DNA from: Streptomyces liliiviolaceus
GTDB lineage: Bacteria > Actinomycetota > Actinomycetes > Streptomycetales > Streptomycetaceae
Direction of reading: 5' to 3'
NCBI RefSeq assembly: GCF_018070025.1
Contig: NZ_JAGPYQ010000001.1
Coordinates: 5,642,001-5,706,000 of the forward strand
Length of the DNA: 64,000 nucleotides
In this document: positions 16,447 to 24,821 of the stretch, piece after piece
Numbering within the stretch: position 1 is the first letter of the stretch
Layout of the letters: each line of letters begins with the position of its first letter
Notes under the pieces: generated by a model
What the model was told of the DNA's origin: nothing
The model's input: the letters and a program-made list of their open reading frames with translations, nothing else
Database searches by the model: none
Made by a program: the position numbers and the translations under genes

Positions 16447-17613
16447 GTGAAGATCACCAACGTCTACGAGGGCGTCGTCCCGATCAGCTCCTCGATCCGC
16501 AACGCGTGGATCGACTTCAGCTCCATGGACTGCTCGATCGTGGCGATCGAGAGCGATGTCATCCGTGACGGCAAGCCGGTCGTGGGCTACGGCTTCAACT
16601 CCAACGGCCGCTACAGCGCGGGCGAGATCCTGCGCCGCCGCATCCTTCCGCGACTGACGGACGCCGACCCCGGCAGCCTGCTGGACGAGCAGGGCGGCCT
16701 TGACCCCGCCAGGGCGTGGGACCTGATGATGCGCAACGAGAAGCCCGGCGGGCACGGTGAGCGCTCGGTCGCGGTCGGTGTGGTGGACATGGCCCTGTTC
16801 GACCTGGCGTCGAAGATCGAGGGCAAGCCGCTGTACCGGTACCTCTCCGAGCGCCACGGCGACGGGCAGCCCGACGACTCGGTGTTCGTCTACGCCGCCG
16901 GCGGCTACTACGCGCCGGGCAAGACCCTCACCGATCTCCAGGACGAGATGCGCGGCTTCCTCGACCTCGGCTACGACGTCGTCAAGATGAAGATCGGCGG
17001 CGCCGACCTGGCCGAGGACCTCCGCCGGATCGAGGCCGTCATCGACGTCCTGGACGGGGACGGCTCCCGGCTGGCCGTCGACGTCAACGGCCGCTTCGAC
17101 CTCACCACCGCCCTGGAGTACGGGCGGGCCATCGCGCCCTACGGCCTGTTCTGGTACGAGGAGATCGGCGACCCGCTCGACTACCACCTCAACGCCACGG
17201 TGTCCGAGCACTACGCGGGCGCGATCGCCACCGGCGAGAACCTCTTCTCCCTCCAGGACGCCCGCAACCTGATCCGCTACGGCGGCATGCGCCCCGACCG
17301 CGACACCATCCAGGTCGACCCCGCGCTGTCCTACGGCCTCACCGAGTACCTGCGCATCCAGGACATGCTCCGGCAGCACGGCTGGTCCTCGCGGCGCTGC
17401 GTCCCGCACGGCGGACACCAGTTCTCGCTGCACATCGCCGCCGCCCTCAAGCTCGGCGGCAACGAGTCCTACCCGGGCGAGTTCCAGCCCACCGGCGGCT
17501 TCGCCGACGACGCCGTCGTCGAGAGGAGCCGCGTCGGCCTCACCGACATCCCCGGCATCGGCTTCGAGGGCAAGGCCGCGTTCTACAAGGTGCTGCGCGA
17601 CCTGCACGGCTGA
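16447..17613 (+). CDS. tarD: D-tartrate dehydratase (enolase superfamily)
   Basis: Predicted to dehydrate D-tartrate to oxaloacetate. The 388-residue protein matches, as I recall it, the experimentally defined Bradyrhizobium TarD nearly end to end: GYGFNSNGRY, NEKPGGHGERSVAVG, FVYAAGGYY, and the barrel motifs VVKMKIGG (catalytic Lys), LAVDVNGRF, WYEEIGDPLDY and ATGENLFS (three metal ligands), and CVPHGGHQFSL (catalytic His). All catalytic residues are present. The GTG at 16447 is chosen because AAAGGG lies 7 bases upstream; an in-frame ATG at 16429 falls against the operator and has no ribosome-binding site. It is followed by a dicarboxylate symporter gene 69 bp downstream. Confidence 0.88.
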   Translation: MKITNVYEGVVPISSSIRNAWIDFSSMDCSIVAIESDVIRDGKPVVGYGFNSNGRYSAGEILRRRILPRLTDADPGSLLDEQGGLDPARAWDLMMRNEKPGGHGERSVAVGVVDMALFDLASKIEGKPLYRYLSERHGDGQPDDSVFVYAAGGYYAPGKTLTDLQDEMRGFLDLGYDVVKMKIGGADLAEDLRRIEAVIDVLDGDGSRLAVDVNGRFDLTTALEYGRAIAPYGLFWYEEIGDPLDYHLNATVSEHYAGAIATGENLFSLQDARNLIRYGGMRPDRDTIQVDPALSYGLTEYLRIQDMLRQHGWSSRRCVPHGGHQFSLHIAAALKLGGNESYPGEFQPTGGFADDAVVERSRVGLTDIPGIGFEGKAAFYKVLRDLHG

Positions 17614-17682
17614 TCGCGACACCCCGTACGACCACCCATGGGACAAGGCCGGACACGATCGTCGTGCAAAGGAGCACCAACG

Positions 17683-19041
17683 ATGACATCCACCACTGCC
17701 GCAGACCGCCCGCAGCGGTCACGGCTGAACCGTCTGATACGTGAACTGTGGTTCCAGGTCGTGCTGGCCGCGGTCCTGGGCATCGCCGTCGGCGTCCTCG
17801 CCCCCGGGCTCGGTGAGGATCTCAAGCCGCTCAACGACTGGTTCATCGCCCTGGTCAAGATGATCGTGATCCCGGTCGTGTTCTGCGTGGTGACCACGGG
17901 CATCGCCTCCATGGACAACCTGCGCAAGGCGGGCCGGATCGGGGTGAAGGCGATCGGCTACTTCCTGGTGCTGTCCCTGGTGTCCATGCTGATCGGGCTG
18001 GTGGTGGCCAACATCTTCCAGCCCGGCTCCGGGCTCCACGTCGACGCCTCGTCGCTGAACGCCGAGGACGTGCCCGAGACCGCCACCGAGCACGCCACCT
18101 TCACCGGGTTCGTCTCCTCCCTGATCCCCGCCTCCCTGCTGGGCGCGATCACCGGAGACGCGATCCTGGCGGCGCTGATGGTCTCGATCGTCTTCGGCGT
18201 GGCCCTGAACATGGCCGGTGAGGAGGGGGCGCCGCTGACCCGCGGCATCAAGGCACTGTCGGACGTCGTGTTCCGGATCGTCGGCTGGGTCATGCGGCTG
18301 GCACCGCTGGGCACCTTCGGCGCGCTGGCCACGGTGGTCGCCACCTACGGCGCCGAGAGCCTCAAACAGCTCGGCTACCTGATCATCCTGTTCACCGCGA
18401 CCTGCGTCGTGTACGTCCTGGTCGTGCTCGGCGCCATCATGCGGGCCTGCCGCCTGAGCCTGTTCGGCCTCATGCGTTTCCTCAAGGCCGAACTGCTCAT
18501 CGCCCTGAGCACCTGTTCCAGCGAAGCGGTCCTGCCGCAGCTGGTGCGCAAGCTGGAGACCCTCGGCATCGGACGGCCCGTGGTCGGCATCGTCATCCCC
18601 TCCGGGTTCTCCTTCAACCTGGACGGTTCCGCCGTCTACCTCACGATGGCCTCGCTGTTCCTGGCGCAGGCCATGGGCATCGATCTGTCGTGGCAGCAGC
18701 AGCTGATCATGGTGGGCGTCATGATGCTCACCAGTAAGGGCACCGCGGGCATCGCGGGCGGGGCGTTCATCGTGCTCGCGAGCACCGTCACCGCGGTGGG
18801 CCACATCCCGCTCGCCGCCCTGTCACTGATCGTCGGCATCGACCGCATCCTCAACGAGGGCCGCGTCTTCATCAACGTCCTGGGCAACGCGGTCGCCACC
18901 ATCGTGATCGGCAAGTGGGAGAAGGACCTCGACATCGACAAGGCCCGCTCGATCCTCAACTCCCGTACCGCACAGGGCCCGTCGGCCGGCGCCGGGAGCG
19001 ACGCGGGATCCGGCGCGGACAAGGTCCCCGCCGACGTCTGA
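17683..19041 (+). CDS. dctA: dicarboxylate:cation symporter, DctA-like
   Basis: Membrane transporter of the DAACS family, 452 residues, probably bringing tartrate or other C4-dicarboxylates into the cell with protons or sodium. The membrane part begins at residue 20. Diagnostic segments are WFIALVKMIVIPVVFCVVTTGIASM, PSGFSFNLDGSAVYLTMASL and the substrate region ending MLTSKGTAGIAGGAFIVLAS; VGIDRILNEGR and NVLGNAVATIVIGKWE follow. The C-terminus is a hydrophilic Ser/Gly/Ala tail. The ATG at 17683 has AAAGGAG 8 bases upstream, so the longer open frame from 17638 is rejected. It is in the same transcription unit as the dehydratase. Confidence 0.88.
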   Translation: MTSTTAADRPQRSRLNRLIRELWFQVVLAAVLGIAVGVLAPGLGEDLKPLNDWFIALVKMIVIPVVFCVVTTGIASMDNLRKAGRIGVKAIGYFLVLSLVSMLIGLVVANIFQPGSGLHVDASSLNAEDVPETATEHATFTGFVSSLIPASLLGAITGDAILAALMVSIVFGVALNMAGEEGAPLTRGIKALSDVVFRIVGWVMRLAPLGTFGALATVVATYGAESLKQLGYLIILFTATCVVYVLVVLGAIMRACRLSLFGLMRFLKAELLIALSTCSSEAVLPQLVRKLETLGIGRPVVGIVIPSGFSFNLDGSAVYLTMASLFLAQAMGIDLSWQQQLIMVGVMMLTSKGTAGIAGGAFIVLASTVTAVGHIPLAALSLIVGIDRILNEGRVFINVLGNAVATIVIGKWEKDLDIDKARSILNSRTAQGPSAGAGSDAGSGADKVPADV

Positions 19042-19126
19042 CCCGCCGTCGGTCCCCGTCCGGCGACGGACGCCTCCCCCGCCCGTCCTCATCCTCGTCT
19101 CATGAAGGCTCCGGCACGGTAGGCGT

Positions 19127-21073
19127 ATGAACTCTCCGCGCAAGCCCCGGCTGCTGGTCGCCGCAGCCGCGGGACTCGGCACCCTGCTCCTCGCCGCGAG
19201 CCTGCACGGTCCGCCCTTCGGCGGCGACGGGCCGACCTCGACCGAGGTGGCCATCAGGGTCGACCAGGTCGGCTACGCGCGCGGCGAGGCGAAACGGGCC
19301 TACGTCATGGGACCCGCGGCGGCACTCGCGGGAGCGCGCTTCGAGGTCGTCGACGCCGGGAACGACGAGGTGGTCACGGCGGGGAGGCTCGGAGCCGTCA
19401 CCGGTCGCTGGAACGCCGAGTTCCCCTCGGTGCGCAGCGTCGACCTCTCCGCCCTGAACACGCCCGGCACCTACCGCATCGTCCTGACCGGGAGCGCGGC
19501 CGGCCGCTCGCCGGCCTTCCGGGTGACCGGGGCCCGTGAGCTGATGACCCCGCTCGTACGCGACAACGTCCGTTTCCTCCAGGCGCAGCGCGACGGGGCC
19601 GACGTGTTCACCGGCGGCCCCCGGAGCGCCTTGCGGCACGGCCCCTCTCATCTGGCCGACGAGGACGCGACGGTCTACGAACCTCCGGAGTACGACGAGG
19701 AGGGCACCGAACTGCTCGACGAGGAGCTGACTCCGGCCGGTGAGCAGGTCGACGTCTCGGGCGGGTGGTTCGACGCGGGGGATTTCCTCAAGTTCACCGG
19801 CACCACCTCCTATTCGGTGGCCGAACTCCTGCTCGCGCAGCGCGACCTGCCCGAGATGGCAGAGCTGTCGGACGAGGCATCGCACGGGCTGGCCTGGCTG
19901 GACAGGATGTGGGACGGCGACACCGAGACCCTCTACGTGCAGGTCGGCATCGGGGCGGGCAACGAGGCCGTACGGACGGATCACGATGTGTGGCGGCTTC
20001 CGGAGGCCGACGACCGGCTCGACGTGTCGCCCGGTGACCCGGACTACACGATCAAGCACCGGCCGGTCTTCCGCGCGGCCGAGCCGGGCGAGGGGGTCAG
20101 CGCCAGTCTGGCGGGCCGGGTGGCGGCGGCCTTCGCCCTCGCCGCACAGCGCTCCGCCACCGATGACCCCGAGCAGGCCCGGGAGTGGCTGGAGAAGGCC
20201 GCCGCCGTCTACGCCCTGGCCGACACCGCCCCCGACCCCGACGAGCCGCCCCTCACCGCGATCCCCGGGAACTTCTATCCCGAGGACTCCTGGCAGGACG
20301 ACATGGAGTTCGGCGGCGCCGAACTGGCCCTGGCCGCACAGGCGCTCGGGGACGAGCGGGAGGGCGACTGGGCCGACGACGCGGCCCGCTGGGCCGGGGC
20401 GTATCTGCGCTCCGACGTCCAGGGCACGCTGGGCGTGGCGGATGTCAGCGCCCTGGCCCACGTGGACCTGGCCGCCGTCCTGGACGGCGGGCGGGCGCAC
20501 GGGGTCGCGGCGGCTGACCTGTACGACGATCTGCGCCGCCAGTTGGAGGACGGGGTGGCCCGCGCCGGGGACGACCCGTTCGGGGCAGGAGCCGTCTACG
20601 ACGACTTCGACGCCGTGCCTCACACCTTCGGGCTGGTGGCCACGGCCCGTCTCTACGCCCGGGCCACCGGGGACACGCGGTACGCGGCCTTCGCGGGCCG
20701 GCAGCGCGGCTGGGCGCTCGGCGCCAACCCCTGGGGAACCAGCTTCATGATCGGTGCGGGTGAGGTCTATCCGCACTGTCCGGAACACCAGTTGGCCAAC
20801 CTCCGGGGCAGCCTCGACGGCAAGGGCGCCATTCTGCGGGGAGCGGTCGTCAACGGCCCCAACGACGCGGGGAAACTGGAGGAGTTGAACAGCTTTCCCA
20901 CGATGAAGAAGTGCACGGCAGCCCCGCCGGAGGGCGCCTGGAGCGACTTCGACGGCAAGGGTGCGCGCTACCTGGACGATGTGGGCGCCTGGCAGACCGT
21001 GGAGCCCGCGCTGGACTTCACCACGACGGCCCTGCTGGCCTTCGCCCTGACCGCGCGAGCCGGCGAACGGTAG
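19127..21073 (+). CDS. secreted glycoside hydrolase family 9 (endoglucanase-type)
   Basis: A 648-residue secreted beta-glucan hydrolase. The N-terminal hydrophobic stretch after RKPR (about 8-28) is a signal peptide or anchor. An Ig-like CelD-N domain (about 40-135: VDQVGYARGEAKRAYV, GTYRIVLTG) precedes the (alpha/alpha)6 barrel. GGWFDAGDF provides the catalytic base Asp216 and Asp219; the acid is probably Glu626 in TVEPALDFTTT. The usual histidine signature is present in a variant form, WGTSFMIGAGEVYPHCPEHQ, seen in a subset of GH9 proteins. Cellulose or another beta-glucan is the likely substrate, but this subset is poorly characterised. No carbohydrate-binding module follows. Confidence 0.85.
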   Translation: MNSPRKPRLLVAAAAGLGTLLLAASLHGPPFGGDGPTSTEVAIRVDQVGYARGEAKRAYVMGPAAALAGARFEVVDAGNDEVVTAGRLGAVTGRWNAEFPSVRSVDLSALNTPGTYRIVLTGSAAGRSPAFRVTGARELMTPLVRDNVRFLQAQRDGADVFTGGPRSALRHGPSHLADEDATVYEPPEYDEEGTELLDEELTPAGEQVDVSGGWFDAGDFLKFTGTTSYSVAELLLAQRDLPEMAELSDEASHGLAWLDRMWDGDTETLYVQVGIGAGNEAVRTDHDVWRLPEADDRLDVSPGDPDYTIKHRPVFRAAEPGEGVSASLAGRVAAAFALAAQRSATDDPEQAREWLEKAAAVYALADTAPDPDEPPLTAIPGNFYPEDSWQDDMEFGGAELALAAQALGDEREGDWADDAARWAGAYLRSDVQGTLGVADVSALAHVDLAAVLDGGRAHGVAAADLYDDLRRQLEDGVARAGDDPFGAGAVYDDFDAVPHTFGLVATARLYARATGDTRYAAFAGRQRGWALGANPWGTSFMIGAGEVYPHCPEHQLANLRGSLDGKGAILRGAVVNGPNDAGKLEELNSFPTMKKCTAAPPEGAWSDFDGKGARYLDDVGAWQTVEPALDFTTTALLAFALTARAGER

Positions 21074-21117
21074 TCTCACGCAGACGCTCCGACGGAGATA
21101 CCGGCTGAAAGGCGGAC

Positions 21118-21975
21118 ATGAACACCGACTGGGAGTGGGACGACACCCTGTTCCTGGGCTCGGCCTCCTATTACCGGCGCGGCAGACTCCCGTACGCCCC
21201 CGGGCTCGCGGACGCGCTCGCCGAGATCCTGGCGCTCGACGGGCGAGGACGCCTCATCGACGTGGGCTGCGGACCCGGCACCGTCGCCCTGAGCCTGGTG
21301 GACCTGTTCGGCGAGGTCGTCGGCGTGGACCCGGACAGCGGGATGATCGCCGAGGCGGCTCGTGAGGCCGCCGGGCTCGGGGTGGGCGGGAAGACGCGAT
21401 GGGTGCGGGCCAGGGCCGAGGAACTGCCCGCCGGTCTCGGCACGTTCACCGTCGCGGTCTTCGCCCAGTCCTTCCACTGGATGGACCGGGAGCTGGTGGC
21501 GGCCACCGTGCGGGACATGCTCGGGTCCGGTGGAGCGCTGGTGCACATCTCCGACCTGAAGACACAGACCCGCGGCGTCGAGGACCTGCCGTATCCGGCG
21601 GTGCCGTACGCGGCCCTCGAAGAGCTGGTGGGCGGCTATCTCGGGCCGGTCCGCCGGGCCGGCCGGGGCGTGCTGCCGCACGGGACCCCCGGTGGCGAGG
21701 CGGTGGTGTTCGCCCGGGCCGGATTCACCGGCCCCCAGCGGCATGTCGTGCCCGGCGGGCAGGCTCTGGAGCGCACGAGTGACGACGTCGTCGCGGGCGT
21801 CTTCTCGATGTCGTTCTCGGCCCCGCACCTGTTCGGCACCCGCCGGGACGACTTCGAGGCGGACGTACGCCGGCTGCTACGGGCGGCCTCCCCGACGGAC
21901 CGCTTCTCCGAACGCCTGCCGGGCACCGAGATCTTCGTCTGGCGCAAGGCCCCTACCGCAGCAGCAAGGGCCTAG
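21118..21975 (+). CDS. class I SAM-dependent methyltransferase
   Basis: A 285-residue soluble methyltransferase. The Rossmann core has motif I LIDVGCGPGTVALSLVD (about residues 45-61), motif II EVVGVDPDSGMI, and the post-motif segment FTVAVFAQSFHWMDRELV. The FHWMD signature is shared with the trans-aconitate/ubiquinone-type Methyltransf_11 family. The acceptor cannot be deduced. AAAGGCGG precedes the ATG by about 6 bases. Its 3' end almost touches that of a convergent membrane protein gene, with 3 bp between stop codons. Confidence 0.8.
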   Translation: MNTDWEWDDTLFLGSASYYRRGRLPYAPGLADALAEILALDGRGRLIDVGCGPGTVALSLVDLFGEVVGVDPDSGMIAEAAREAAGLGVGGKTRWVRARAEELPAGLGTFTVAVFAQSFHWMDRELVAATVRDMLGSGGALVHISDLKTQTRGVEDLPYPAVPYAALEELVGGYLGPVRRAGRGVLPHGTPGGEAVVFARAGFTGPQRHVVPGGQALERTSDDVVAGVFSMSFSAPHLFGTRRDDFEADVRRLLRAASPTDRFSERLPGTEIFVWRKAPTAAARA

Positions 21976-21978
21976 GGC

Positions 21979-22641
21979 CTAACCGCTGTGGGTGGCGCTG
22001 CGGATCGCCCGCCAGCGGCGGATGAAGAACCGCAGGAAGAGCGTCTCGCACAGCACGGCGTAGAGGAGGACGCCGCCGACGACGGCGAGATCGTCCCGGA
22101 GGGTCGGGCTGGGCTCCAGCCGTCCGACCAGGAAGTAGCCGCCGAGGCTCTGGGCGAGCACGCCGGTGCTGAGGATGAACACCGCCGTGGCGATGTACGG
22201 GTAGCCCATGTGCGTACCGGAGGAGACGAGCCGGGATTCCCAGCTGAGGACGTCCCCCGTGCCCAGAAGGCTGTTGATCCGGCGCTCGACCGCCGCGACG
22301 CCCTGGCCGGCCCGCTGGGAGCGGTGGTACTCCCCCAGCCAGATCAGCAGGCTCGCCTTCGCGGCTCCCGGGACGAAGAGCAGACAGGCCGGGATCAGGA
22401 AGCCCCGGGGCAGATCGGAGGTGATCATGGCGGCGGTGACGACCGCGAGGGAGGTGAACGCGAAGTTCATGATCTGGATGCGGTTGCTGATCGCCTGCAG
22501 GCTCTCCGAACGCAGCGAGTTGTACTCCGCGAGCAGCGCCGTCAGAGCCGCGGGATCCGCCGGCCCCGGAGTGGCGGAAGTGGACCGTACGACGGGAATC
22601 GCCTTGCGTGGGGCGGGAGTTGACGGTGATGGATCGGTCAC
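21979..22641 (-). CDS. integral membrane protein of unknown function
   Basis: A 220-residue protein with a 35-residue hydrophilic Pro/Ser-rich N-terminus, a helix with heptad-like spacing (ALTALLAEYNSLRSESLQAI), and four predicted membrane segments: IMNFAFTSLAVVTAAMI, FLIPACLLFVPGAAKASLLIW, YIATAVFILSTGVLAQSLGG and LAVVGGVLLYAVLCETLFLRF. The family is not recognised. The GTG start at 22641 overlaps the stop of the upstream HAD gene by GTGA, so the two proteins are probably made together. Longer frames upstream overlap the HAD gene entirely and are not credible. Confidence 0.75.
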   Translation of the reverse strand: MTDPSPSTPAPRKAIPVVRSTSATPGPADPAALTALLAEYNSLRSESLQAISNRIQIMNFAFTSLAVVTAAMITSDLPRGFLIPACLLFVPGAAKASLLIWLGEYHRSQRAGQGVAAVERRINSLLGTGDVLSWESRLVSSGTHMGYPYIATAVFILSTGVLAQSLGGYFLVGRLEPSPTLRDDLAVVGGVLLYAVLCETLFLRFFIRRWRAIRSATHSG

Positions 22642-23333
22642 CCTGTGATTGTGTCCAGCAACTCCGCGGCCGACACACCGGACACGCCGCCGGACTCCTC
22701 GCCGGACGCGTCTGCGGACTCGGGCTTGAACGCGTACTCGACGGTGCGGAAACCCAGCGCCCGGGCACGCGCCAGATTGGCCCCGCGGTCCTCCACGAAC
22801 AGGGTGGCGGAGGGGCGGACGTGCTCCGCGGCGATCTCCAGGAGGCCGCGCCCGGGTGTGCTCTTGGAGACGCCGAGCCCGCTGGAGAGGAAGACCAGTC
22901 CCGGGTCGATCCACCGGTCCAGACGCAGTCGCTCCGCCTGCTTCGCGTACCAGAAGGACGTGTTGTTGGAGGCGATGCCCACCGGCCGGGCTCCGTCGGC
23001 GGAGGCCGCGGCGAGCAGTGTTCCGGCGGCGGGGTTCACCACCAGCAGCTCCTCGTCCAGCTCCTTGACCAGCTGTGCGGGGATGTCGCAGCCGAGCTGC
23101 CGGGAGAGCTCGCTCCAGTACTCCGCCTCATCGGCCTCGCGCACACTGAACGCGCTCCAGCAGTGCCGGCCGGCCTCCAGTACGGCGGACCGGTCGAGCC
23201 CCAGCCGGTCCCCGAGCCCCGCGCCCGGGGACAGCAGCAAGGACTCCCAGGGATCACTGAAGAGGACGTTGCCGAGGTCGAAGAGGATCACCGCCGGACT
23301 GCCGGCTTCCGCGGCACCGGGATACGCGTTCAC
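22638..23333 (-). CDS. HAD-superfamily hydrolase
   Basis: A 231-residue phosphatase-like protein. Motif I is ILFDLGNVLF (nucleophile Asp19; the second Asp of DxD is replaced by Asn/Gly as in the FDLGNV subgroup), motif II is VGIASNNTSFW, the conserved Lys is in LGVSKSTPGRG, and motif IV is LFVEDRGANLARARALGFRTVEY. Residues 30-100 form the helical cap. A short acidic C-terminal extension follows (about 205-222). The substrate is unknown. The GTG start has GAAGGGGG upstream. It is the first gene of a pair with the membrane protein. Confidence 0.82.
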   Translation of the reverse strand: MNAYPGAAEAGSPAVILFDLGNVLFSDPWESLLLSPGAGLGDRLGLDRSAVLEAGRHCWSAFSVREADEAEYWSELSRQLGCDIPAQLVKELDEELLVVNPAAGTLLAAASADGARPVGIASNNTSFWYAKQAERLRLDRWIDPGLVFLSSGLGVSKSTPGRGLLEIAAEHVRPSATLFVEDRGANLARARALGFRTVEYAFKPESADASGEESGGVSGVSAAELLDTITG

Positions 23334-23462
23334 CTGCGGGCCCCCTTCGCTCCGTCGCAGCGGCCCGCCGGGGCGCGGCGGCCGGGAATCGCGACGCTAG
23401 CATGCCGGCGCACCGCACCCGGGGCGGCCGACAGGAGCCGTCGAAAAACCAGGAACCGCCCG

Positions 23463-24485
23463 TCACTCCTCTTCCGGCGTCCGCGTGCTCTCCCGTACGA
23501 CCAGTTCGTACCCCGCGATGAGTCGTGTGTGGGGGGCCTCCGCGTCCGTGGTGATCCTGTGCAGCACGGCGTCCACGGCCAGTTCGGCGATCTCCCGCTT
23601 GTCCGGGGAGACGGTGGTCAGCGACGGGACGCTGTAGCGGGTCTCCTGGATGTCGTCGAAGCCCACGACCGCCAGGTCCTGCGGCACGCGCAGACCGTGT
23701 TCGTGCGCCGTGCGCACCGCGCCGGAGGCCAGCAGGTCGCTGAAGCAGAAGACGGCGTCCGGGGGCTCGTCCAGGGCGAGCAGGATCCGCATGGCCGCGG
23801 CTCCGTCGGCGCGGGTGAACTCGCCGGTGTCCGGGACGAGTCGGGGGTCGTGCGGCACACCGGCGGCGTGCAGCGCGGTCAGGAAGCCGTGCATGCGCTG
23901 CACGGTCGTGGCATGGGCCCGGTCGGAGGGCTGGCCGATGACCCCGATGCGCCGCCGGCCGAGCCCGAGCAGGTGCTCGGTGGCCTCGCGCGCCGCCGCG
24001 GAGTTGTCGATCAGTACGTGATCGGCCGGGATCTTGTACGACTGTTCGCCCAGCAGGACAAGGGGTACGCGGCGCTCGCGGTTGGCGAGCATCGTCTCGT
24101 CGAGGCAGAGCGGGCTGAGCAGCACCCCGTCGATGAGGGGGTCGCTGAGTCCGCAGGCGATGCGCAGTTCCTCGGCGGGGTCTCCCCCGGTGTCCTCGAT
24201 GAGGACCGTGCAGCCGCGCTTCTTGGCGGCCGCGATGACCTCGGCGGCGAGTTCCGCGAAGTACGGCGCGACCAGTTCGGGCACGGCCAGCGCGATGATG
24301 CCGCTGCGGCCGGTGCGCAGATGGCGTGCGGAGGCGTTGGGCTGGTAGTCGAGTTCGGCTATGGCGCGCAGCACCCGCTCGCGGGTCTGTTCCGCGACCC
24401 GGACCTCGCCGCGGACGACGTTCGAGACCGTCTTGATCGATACGCCCGCGCGCTCGGCGACGTCCTTGAGGCGTGCACCTGCCAT
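23463..24485 (-). CDS. LacI-family regulator of the arabino-oligosaccharide operon
   Basis: A 340-residue repressor. The N-terminal helix-turn-helix reads ARLKDVAERAGVSIKTVSNVVRGE (5-28) with the hinge helix NASARHLRTGRSG; the periplasmic-binding-like effector domain starts at IIALAVPEL and contains HVLIDNSAAAREATEHLLGLG and AVVGFDDIQETRYSVPSLTTV. It is divergent from the binding-protein/permease/arabinofuranosidase operon. Three CAACGTTG-centred sites lie between the two starts, one of them 121 bp upstream of this gene, so it probably represses both itself and the operon and is released by an arabinose-containing sugar. Confidence 0.92.
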   Translation of the reverse strand: MAGARLKDVAERAGVSIKTVSNVVRGEVRVAEQTRERVLRAIAELDYQPNASARHLRTGRSGIIALAVPELVAPYFAELAAEVIAAAKKRGCTVLIEDTGGDPAEELRIACGLSDPLIDGVLLSPLCLDETMLANRERRVPLVLLGEQSYKIPADHVLIDNSAAAREATEHLLGLGRRRIGVIGQPSDRAHATTVQRMHGFLTALHAAGVPHDPRLVPDTGEFTRADGAAAMRILLALDEPPDAVFCFSDLLASGAVRTAHEHGLRVPQDLAVVGFDDIQETRYSVPSLTTVSPDKREIAELAVDAVLHRITTDAEAPHTRLIAGYELVVRESTRTPEEE

Positions 24486-24605
24486 GGCGGTCGCCCCTCC
24501 CTCCCCCGACTTCCTTCCGGCCGACGGCCGACGACCCGCGGTCGCCTTCCCCGTTGCTCCGTCACGCGTGTCGGTCCGGTGCGCTGCTCAGCGTAAGCCA
24601 TGTTC

Positions 24606-24613
24606 CAACGTTG
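24606..24613. promoter_or_regulatory. LacI-type operator, site 1
   Basis: CAACGTTG, part of CCAACGTTGTAA, 121 bp upstream of the regulator start; probably for autoregulation. Confidence 0.7.
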
Positions 24614-24694
24614 TAATGGCTTCACTCACCAGTTGGGCGATATCGACCGTTATGACGTCGACGACTCGTCGAACAGGAAGTTCGTGCAGAAGTG

Positions 24695-24729
24695 TTGACG
24701 TCACATTTCCCCGGGGATACAACGTTGTA
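24695..24729 (+). promoter_or_regulatory. arabinose operon promoter with operator site 2 on the -10
   Basis: TTGACG (24695-24700) and TACAAC (24718-24723) are separated by exactly 17 bases. The perfect 12-bp palindrome TACAACGTTGTA (24718-24729) includes the whole -10 box, so a bound repressor would block RNA polymerase. Confidence 0.85.
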
Positions 24730-24775
24730 ACCGCCTCGACCCAGTGACCGAGCGGATCGGTTCGATCTCCCATTC

Positions 24776-24783
24776 CAACGTTG
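24776..24783. promoter_or_regulatory. LacI-type operator, site 3
   Basis: CAACGTTG within CCAACGTTGTAC, 56 bp after site 2 and inside the transcribed leader; it could act as a roadblock or allow cooperative binding. Confidence 0.7.
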
Positions 24784-24821
24784 TACTCCTTGAGTTTTCC
24801 GCCGTGGAAGGACGCATGCCC

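Larger units (their letters stand above)
24486..24821. other. divergent control region of the arabinose gene set
   Basis: This 336-bp gap contains no gene. It holds three copies of the LacI-type operator core CAACGTTG (24606, 24720 and 24776), the operon promoter, and the leader of the binding-protein gene. Confidence 0.8.
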
